Shown here one piece after another: positions 59,470 through 64,000 of a stretch of 64,000 bases of DNA (positions within the stretch are counted from its first letter, which is position 1; each line of letters opens with the position of its first letter). The notes under the pieces are model-generated. The model did no database searches. It saw nothing but the letters and a program-made list of their open reading frames with translations, and was not told where the DNA came from. The position numbers were made by a program, and so were the translations under genes. The DNA comes from JAUVKT01 sp036350795 (GTDB lineage: Bacteria; Bacteroidota; Bacteroidia; Bacteroidales; VadinHA17), in the NCBI GenBank assembly GCA_036350795.1, contig JAZBNV010000017.1, positions 1-64,000 of the forward strand. Reading direction: 5' to 3'.

Positions 59470-61779
59470 TTTTGATATTGAGAATGGGTAACTGCCTGGT
59501 TCTGTACCTCTTGATTTATTCGGAGTATTACTCATTCTATAAGTAATTTTCCCTCCTTTTTGTAAGTCTGCATGTGTAATAAAGTTCTTATTATGTTTCT
59601 TACCATTAAAGAGTATCTTATCTGCATAGATATTTTCGTCAGAGTTCCCCGGCGCTTCGAGAATCATTTCTCTGCCATCTTCCATCTTCAGTGTAATCCT
59701 GTTGAAGAGGGGAGATCCGAAAACATATTCGTCGGTACCCGGGCAAACAGGGTAGAATCCCATTGCACTGAAAATATACCAGGCCGATGTCTGGCCGTTA
59801 TCTTCGTCGCCGCAATAACCATCGGGTGTATAGTTATATAGTTTTGTCATTACTTCACGAGCCCTGGCCTGGCTTTTCCATGGTGCACCGGCAAAGTTGT
59901 AGAGGTAGAGCATATGCTGAATGGGCTGGTTGCCGTGGGCATAGTTACCCATGTTCGCAATCTGCATTTCCCTTATTTCGTGTATTGGGAAGCCATAGTA
60001 AGAGGCATCGAACACAGGAGCTACCTCGAATACTGAATCCAGCTTTGCAACAAAGTTTTCATTACCTCCCATAAGGTCTATTAATCCCTGGATATCATGA
60101 AACACGCTCCATGTATAGTGCCAGCTGTTTCCCTCGGTAAAGGCGTCTCCCCATTTATAGGGGCTGAAAGGTGACTGGAAGGTTCCGTCCTCGTTTTTAC
60201 CCCTCATCAAGGATCTTCCCGTATCAAACACATTTTTATAGTTCATTGCCCGCCCGGCATAGAGATCAATTTCTTCCTGCGGTTTTCCCAGCTCGCGGGC
60301 AAGTTCTGCAATACAGAAATCTGCATATGCATATTCAAGTGTGCGGGCTGTATTTTCCCTGATACCCACATCGTATGGCACATAACCCAGCTTATTATAA
60401 TAATCTGCTCCGTAGCGGCCTACTGATTTTACGGGACCTACACCGTTACTGTTCTTTACCATTGCCTCGTACAGGGTTTCTATATCGTAGCCCCTTATTC
60501 CCTTCAGGTATGAATCGGCAATAAGTGAGGCCGAGTTGGATCCTATCATACAGTCACGATGTCCGGGACTGGCCCATTCCGGAAGCCATCCGCTTTCATT
60601 ATAGGTATTTACCAGTCCCTGCATTATATGGCTGTTGAGCTCGGGGTAGAAGAGGGTAAAGAAGGGGAATACTGCCCTGAATGTGTCCCAGAAGCCATTG
60701 TCTGTAAACATATAGCCTGGAAGTACTTTTCCATTATAGGGACTGTAGTGAACAATATTTTCTGCTGAGTCTATTTCATAGAAACGCCTTGGGAATAGTA
60801 ACACTCTGTAAAGGCATGAATAGAAGGTTCTTACCCTGTCGAAATTGCTGTCTTCAACCCTGAATCTCTGAAGTTCCATGTTCCAGGAGCTTTTAGCCTC
60901 TTTTTTTATTGTTTCAAAGTCACTGTCACCTATTTCGCGTTCAAGATTTAGTTTTGCCTGCTCGGGGCTGATAAAAGATGAAGCGACCTTTACAATAAGC
61001 TCTTCTCCTTCTGTCGTTTTAAAGCCTACAATTGCTCCAACATGAAAGCCTTCATCTTCGAGAACGCCATGCTTTATTTCCCCTGCATTCCAGGTAGAAC
61101 TTATTTCAAAATCCCTGTCAAATTCAAGCACAAAGTAATTATGGAAGTTATCGGGTACTCCGCCGCTGTTGTTCCTGCAGAATCCTTCTATCCTTCTCTC
61201 TTCGGGCAGGATCTTTACCATAGAGCCTTTATTAAAGGCATCCAGAAGTATAAATGAAGAGTCGTTTGCCGGGAAGGTGAACCTGAAAATGGCGGCTCTT
61301 TCAGTCGGGCTTATTTCTGCTGTTACATCGTAATCGGCCAGGTAAACAGAATAATAATAGGGTTTGGATATTTCGGCCTTATGCGAGAACCATGAGGCCC
61401 GTTCCTGCCCGTCAACCTTAAGAGTTCCTGTAAGGGGCATCAATGAAAAGGCTGCATAGTCGTTAATCCAGGGACTTGGCTGGTGGGTTTGCTTTATGCC
61501 CTGTATTTTATAATCATCATAGGTATAAGCCCAGCCGTCTCCCATTCTTCTTGTCTGTGGTGTCCAGAAATTCATTCCCCAGGGTACTGCAATGGCCGGA
61601 TAGGTATTTCCGTTCGACAGACTGAACTCTGAATCTGTACCCATAAGGGGATTAACCAGCTCCACCGGATCAAAATCTTCTGCAGGAGCAGGTTGCATGC
61701 ATGAACCAAGAGAAAGAAAAAGTCCGAATGATAATATTATAAGGCTTATATCGCTTTTAGTGATTTTGATTTTTCTCAT
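59467..61779 (-). CDS. GH92-family alpha-mannosidase lipoprotein
   Basis: 770 residues. The lipoprotein signal is KITKSDISLIILSFGLFLSL followed by GSC. The GH92 core is clear: the N-terminal beta-sandwich (VNPLMGTDSEFSLSNGNTYP), the (alpha/alpha)6 domain with NGFWDTFRAVFPFFTLFYPE, and the catalytic part NESGWLPEWASPGHRDCMIG that holds the general acid Glu. The end GQTSAWYIFSAMGFYPVCPG is conserved. It removes alpha-mannose (usually 1,2-, 1,3- or 1,4-linked) from glycans; the exact linkage cannot be read. Its start overlaps the flippase-like gene by 23 bases. Confidence 0.93.
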   Translation of the reverse strand: MRKIKITKSDISLIILSFGLFLSLGSCMQPAPAEDFDPVELVNPLMGTDSEFSLSNGNTYPAIAVPWGMNFWTPQTRRMGDGWAYTYDDYKIQGIKQTHQPSPWINDYAAFSLMPLTGTLKVDGQERASWFSHKAEISKPYYYSVYLADYDVTAEISPTERAAIFRFTFPANDSSFILLDAFNKGSMVKILPEERRIEGFCRNNSGGVPDNFHNYFVLEFDRDFEISSTWNAGEIKHGVLEDEGFHVGAIVGFKTTEGEELIVKVASSFISPEQAKLNLEREIGDSDFETIKKEAKSSWNMELQRFRVEDSNFDRVRTFYSCLYRVLLFPRRFYEIDSAENIVHYSPYNGKVLPGYMFTDNGFWDTFRAVFPFFTLFYPELNSHIMQGLVNTYNESGWLPEWASPGHRDCMIGSNSASLIADSYLKGIRGYDIETLYEAMVKNSNGVGPVKSVGRYGADYYNKLGYVPYDVGIRENTARTLEYAYADFCIAELARELGKPQEEIDLYAGRAMNYKNVFDTGRSLMRGKNEDGTFQSPFSPYKWGDAFTEGNSWHYTWSVFHDIQGLIDLMGGNENFVAKLDSVFEVAPVFDASYYGFPIHEIREMQIANMGNYAHGNQPIQHMLYLYNFAGAPWKSQARAREVMTKLYNYTPDGYCGDEDNGQTSAWYIFSAMGFYPVCPGTDEYVFGSPLFNRITLKMEDGREMILEAPGNSDENIYADKILFNGKKHNKNFITHADLQKGGKITYRMSNTPNKSRGTEPGSYPFSISK

Positions 61780-62767
61780 CTTTTATATGTTTTGTTTTCT
61801 TTTTAAGTGTTCTTATTATAGTTACAATACTAAGTGCCAGAAAGCCGGCAGCGATGGTAAAAAAGACCTGTAAGCCGTTTATAAGTATGCCGTAGGCTAT
61901 TCCTGTTTCTTCGTTCAGGTTAAACAGAATAAATAGCTGCAGAATAAAGAAATGTGATGTTCCTATGCCTCCGGGAGAAGGTATTGCCCATCCAATGGTG
62001 CCAATAAAGAGGGCTACCATAGCAAAATACAGGCTGAAAGATTCGGTCGCAGGCAGCGACCTGAGTACAGCATAGTTCATCAGAATCATTACCCCCCAGA
62101 TCAGGATTGTCTGGAGTGCAAAGTTCCGCGACTGTTTTATTCTGAAGGTCATCTTCGCCGTTGACGCTACTCCCCGTGCAAAGTTTTTAATCCTGCCGGC
62201 CAGTCCGAATTTCCTTGCCAGCATCCACAGCAAAATGCCCACCGCCAGTGCGGCGGCTATATATATTAAGATCACAAGTGCTCTGGACCCAATGCCTGCG
62301 AACAGGTTCTTAAAAGCATTTGCTACAAGAGATCCCAGCCTGTCTGACTCAAAAAACAGAATAATCAGGATTCCGGCTACAAGCGCTGCCAGGTCGTAAA
62401 ACCGTTCTGATATAACTGTGCCGAAACTCTTCGAAGTTTCAATGCCTGAACTTTTCTCAATAGAGGTACACCTTACAACTTCACCGAGCTTCGGGGTAAA
62501 ACTATTTACAAAAACCCCAAGAAGGTATGAATATGAAACGTCGGAAAATCCTGGCCTGGCGCCGGTGTTGTTAAGAAGCAGTTTCCATCTCAGTGATCTT
62601 AGCACAAAGACCAGGGCAAGAAAGATGCCACTTACTAAGATCCAGTTCAGGTTCACTTCCTTAAGAAGCTTAAATATCTCATCAAGAGGCTTATTCCGCA
62701 AGGTAAGGTAAAGAAAAACTGAAGCCAGGAGAAGGCCTGTTACAGCATTAATAATATGCTTCCTCAT
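61757..62767 (-). CDS. Lysylphosphatidylglycerol synthase TM-like (UPF0104) membrane protein
   Basis: 336 residues with eight or more membrane helices. The family motif SPSPGGIG-type is present as IPSPGGIGTSHFFILQLFIL (about 266-285). Related helices are SGIFLALVFVLRSLRWKLLL and FVNSFTPKLGEVVRCTSIEK. Members include glycolipid flippases and dolichol-phosphate mannose-related proteins. The usual Glu after PGGIG is replaced by Ser-His here. It precedes GH92 with a 23-base overlap. It likely moves or senses a lipid-linked sugar; this is inference. Confidence 0.85.
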   Translation of the reverse strand: MRKHIINAVTGLLLASVFLYLTLRNKPLDEIFKLLKEVNLNWILVSGIFLALVFVLRSLRWKLLLNNTGARPGFSDVSYSYLLGVFVNSFTPKLGEVVRCTSIEKSSGIETSKSFGTVISERFYDLAALVAGILIILFFESDRLGSLVANAFKNLFAGIGSRALVILIYIAAALAVGILLWMLARKFGLAGRIKNFARGVASTAKMTFRIKQSRNFALQTILIWGVMILMNYAVLRSLPATESFSLYFAMVALFIGTIGWAIPSPGGIGTSHFFILQLFILFNLNEETGIAYGILINGLQVFFTIAAGFLALSIVTIIRTLKKKTKHIKDEKNQNH

Positions 62768-62799
62768 ATAGTACCCTGTTTATAGTACATACAAAGGAT

Positions 62800-62807
62800 C
62801 AAATATA
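62800..62807 (-). promoter_or_regulatory. -7 promoter box before the flippase-like gene
   Basis: Minus strand TATATTTG, a perfect TAnnTTTG, 33 nt upstream of the ATG at 62767 and just beyond the LytTR stop. Confidence 0.45.
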
Positions 62808-62817
62808 ACAAATATGG

Positions 62818-63546
62818 CTATACCATTCCTTTTTCCCTGAGAGTATCGTAGAAGTGATTTTTGTAGCTGTCGCTTACAGGTATAATCTCTTTTCCTATTG
62901 ATATCCTGTTTCTGCTTACACTATCAATTTTATTAATGGCAACCATGTAGGATTTATGTACCCTGATAAAATTCTTTTCGGGCAGTATTGATGACAGGGT
63001 CTTAAAGTTCTGAAGAGTCATGATTTTCTCCTTTACGGAAATTATTCTCAGGTAATCGCCCTGTCCTTCCACCCATAGTATATCGTCGAAAAATACTTTC
63101 TGTAACCGGTTCTCTGTCTTGACAAAGAAGTACTTCTCTGAAGGGTTGGAGATAGTAACTTCTGAATACTTTCGTTTCTCAGGAAGAGGCCTGAGCTTAT
63201 TATACACCTTATCAACAGCCTTAACAAATCTTTCGAACGAGATTGGTTTCATAAGGTAATCAGCTGCATTCAGTTCGAATCCTTCAACCGCATAATTATC
63301 GTGAGCGGTTGTAAAGATTACCTCAGGTCGTTTGTTTAGCGACTGAACAAGCTGGATACCTGTAAATGATTCCATCTGGATATCGAGGAACATCAGCTCC
63401 GGTTCTTCCCGTTTTATAAAATCAATCGAGTCGAGGGCGTTGTCAAATGTCTCAATCAGTTCAAGGAAAGGAACCTTTGAGATATAATCTGATATGATCT
63501 CCAGGGCCAGTGGCTCATCATCTATAGCTATACATCTTAATTTCAT
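62818..63546 (-). CDS. LytTR-family response regulator
   Basis: 242 residues. The receiver domain has phospho-acceptor Asp55 in ELMFLDIQMESFTG, Thr in FTTAHDNYAVEGFELNAADY and Lys in LMKPISFERFVKAV. The LytTR DNA-binding domain follows with FVKTENRLQKVFFDDILWVE and RVHKSYMVAINKIDSVSRNR. It pairs with the LytS-type kinase just upstream (15-nt gap). Such systems control envelope and carbohydrate functions. Confidence 0.95.
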   Translation of the reverse strand: MKLRCIAIDDEPLALEIISDYISKVPFLELIETFDNALDSIDFIKREEPELMFLDIQMESFTGIQLVQSLNKRPEVIFTTAHDNYAVEGFELNAADYLMKPISFERFVKAVDKVYNKLRPLPEKRKYSEVTISNPSEKYFFVKTENRLQKVFFDDILWVEGQGDYLRIISVKEKIMTLQNFKTLSSILPEKNFIRVHKSYMVAINKIDSVSRNRISIGKEIIPVSDSYKNHFYDTLREKGMV

Positions 63547-63561
63547 AACAATATATTAATA

Positions 63562-64000
63562 TCAATATTTACAGTCGAGAGATAATCTTACTTCATAAAC
63601 GTCACTGTCCTTTTTTATTTGAAGCTTATGACAGTTTGGATAAAGCAGCTCCAGTCGCCTGCGTGTATTCTGCATTCCAATTCCTTCTCCCATATGATTA
63701 TTATGGGGCTCGGTAAGTATATAGTTTGTGACAGAGTACATGATTTTACCTTCTTTTGCAGCGATCTTAAATTTTATTCCCGGTTTCCTGACTTTCCTTT
63801 TTGCATGTTTGAAGGCATTTTCGGCAAATGAGAGGAAGACCATGGGAGGCACAACGTGGGTCGAAAAATTACCTTCAGTCTCTATTTCAATAAACCCGGG
63901 ATCGCTCGATCTTAATCTCTCCAGCTCAATATAGTTGAAAAGTTGTTCAACTTCTTTCTCCATGGGTACCATCTGCGATTTGGAATCGTAGATAATATAC
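63562..64000 (-). CDS. LytS-type sensor histidine kinase, C-terminal part (5' truncated by window)
   Basis: The frame is open to the right edge, so the start is outside. The visible ~145 residues include the end of the His_kinase domain (LRYIIYDSKSQ-like region, EVEQLFNYIELERLR) and the HATPase_c domain with VPPMVFLSFAENAFKHAKRK (N-box) and GEGIGMQNTRRRLELLYP (G-box). The phosphorylated histidine and any membrane helices lie beyond the window. It is the partner of the LytTR regulator. Confidence 0.92.
   Translation of the reverse strand, partial: YIIYDSKSQMVPMEKEVEQLFNYIELERLRSSDPGFIEIETEGNFSTHVVPPMVFLSFAENAFKHAKRKVRKPGIKFKIAAKEGKIMYSVTNYILTEPHNNHMGEGIGMQNTRRRLELLYPNCHKLQIKKDSDVYEVRLSLDCKY

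Noticed and set aside
1..64000. CRISPR array, rRNA, integrase or transposase gene
   Set aside because: Looked for; none was found. Short-period arrays have units that are too short for CRISPR repeats, and have no spacers.

Overview
The window comes from a Bacteroidota chromosome, most likely Bacteroidales/Marinilabiliales-like. The support is an LpxC-FabZ fusion, a sufBCDSE order without sufA or iscR, a stand-alone T9SS sorting domain, SusC-like TonB receptor architecture, DUF3078, DUF5916, GSCFA and BF3164-type proteins, and a GH92 mannosidase. Many starts also have a TAnnTTTG -7 promoter box, sometimes with TTTG about 19 nt upstream. Most of the window is core genome. Neither edge is a natural boundary: lpxC-fabZ is cut at the left and a LytS-type kinase at the right. 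I see no rRNA, CRISPR array, integrase, transposase or phage genes.

Layout. 1-2.8 kb: lipid A genes (lpxC-fabZ, lpxA), a ThiL-like protein that has lost its metal-binding aspartates, and YccF. 3.1-9.7 kb: the SUF iron-sulfur operon (sufB, C, D, S, E, a SufT-like DUF59 gene), then queG, an Fe-S enzyme. 9.6-14.6 kb: a DUF3078 envelope protein, MscS, YjbQ, an ECF sigma operon with two uncharacterised membrane proteins, and a second ECF sigma gene. 14.9-20.3 kb: an alpha/beta hydrolase, GSCFA, a TonB receptor with a lipoprotein partner, and a free T9SS tail. 20.5-27.7 kb: a sigma-54 activator, lptE, a TPR protein, secG, groES-groEL and lepA. 27.8-33.7 kb: a two-component pair, two small proteins, rnc, fabF and acpP. 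33.8-42.1 kb: purN, tRNA-Arg(CCG), leuS, an M23 lipoprotein, a PD40 lipoprotein and a DUF5916 protein. 42.1-49.7 kb: a palindromic mobile-type repeat, an ExbB/ExbD operon, tRNA-Ser(GGA), asparaginase, tatD, an NADP-type GDH and dprA. 49.8-56.6 kb: an NAD-type GDH, a membrane protein, tadA, aspS, a barrel protein and miaB. 56.6-59.4 kb: an AT-rich accessory cassette of four overlapping small secreted or lipoprotein genes. 59.4-64 kb: GH92 mannosidase, a flippase-like protein and a LytTR two-component system.

The parts most likely to hold undescribed biology are: the four-gene cassette at 57.1-59.4 kb, which links a BF3164-like propeller, a CxxC thioredoxin-like lipoprotein, a plug-motif peptide and DUF1573; the degenerate ThiL paralogue; the ECF sigma operon ending in a lipoprotein with a C-terminal membrane anchor; and a set of short-period (7-9 nt) tandem micro-arrays in front of housekeeping genes, two of them exactly six units of eight bases. 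All functional assignments come from reading the sequence; no database search was run.
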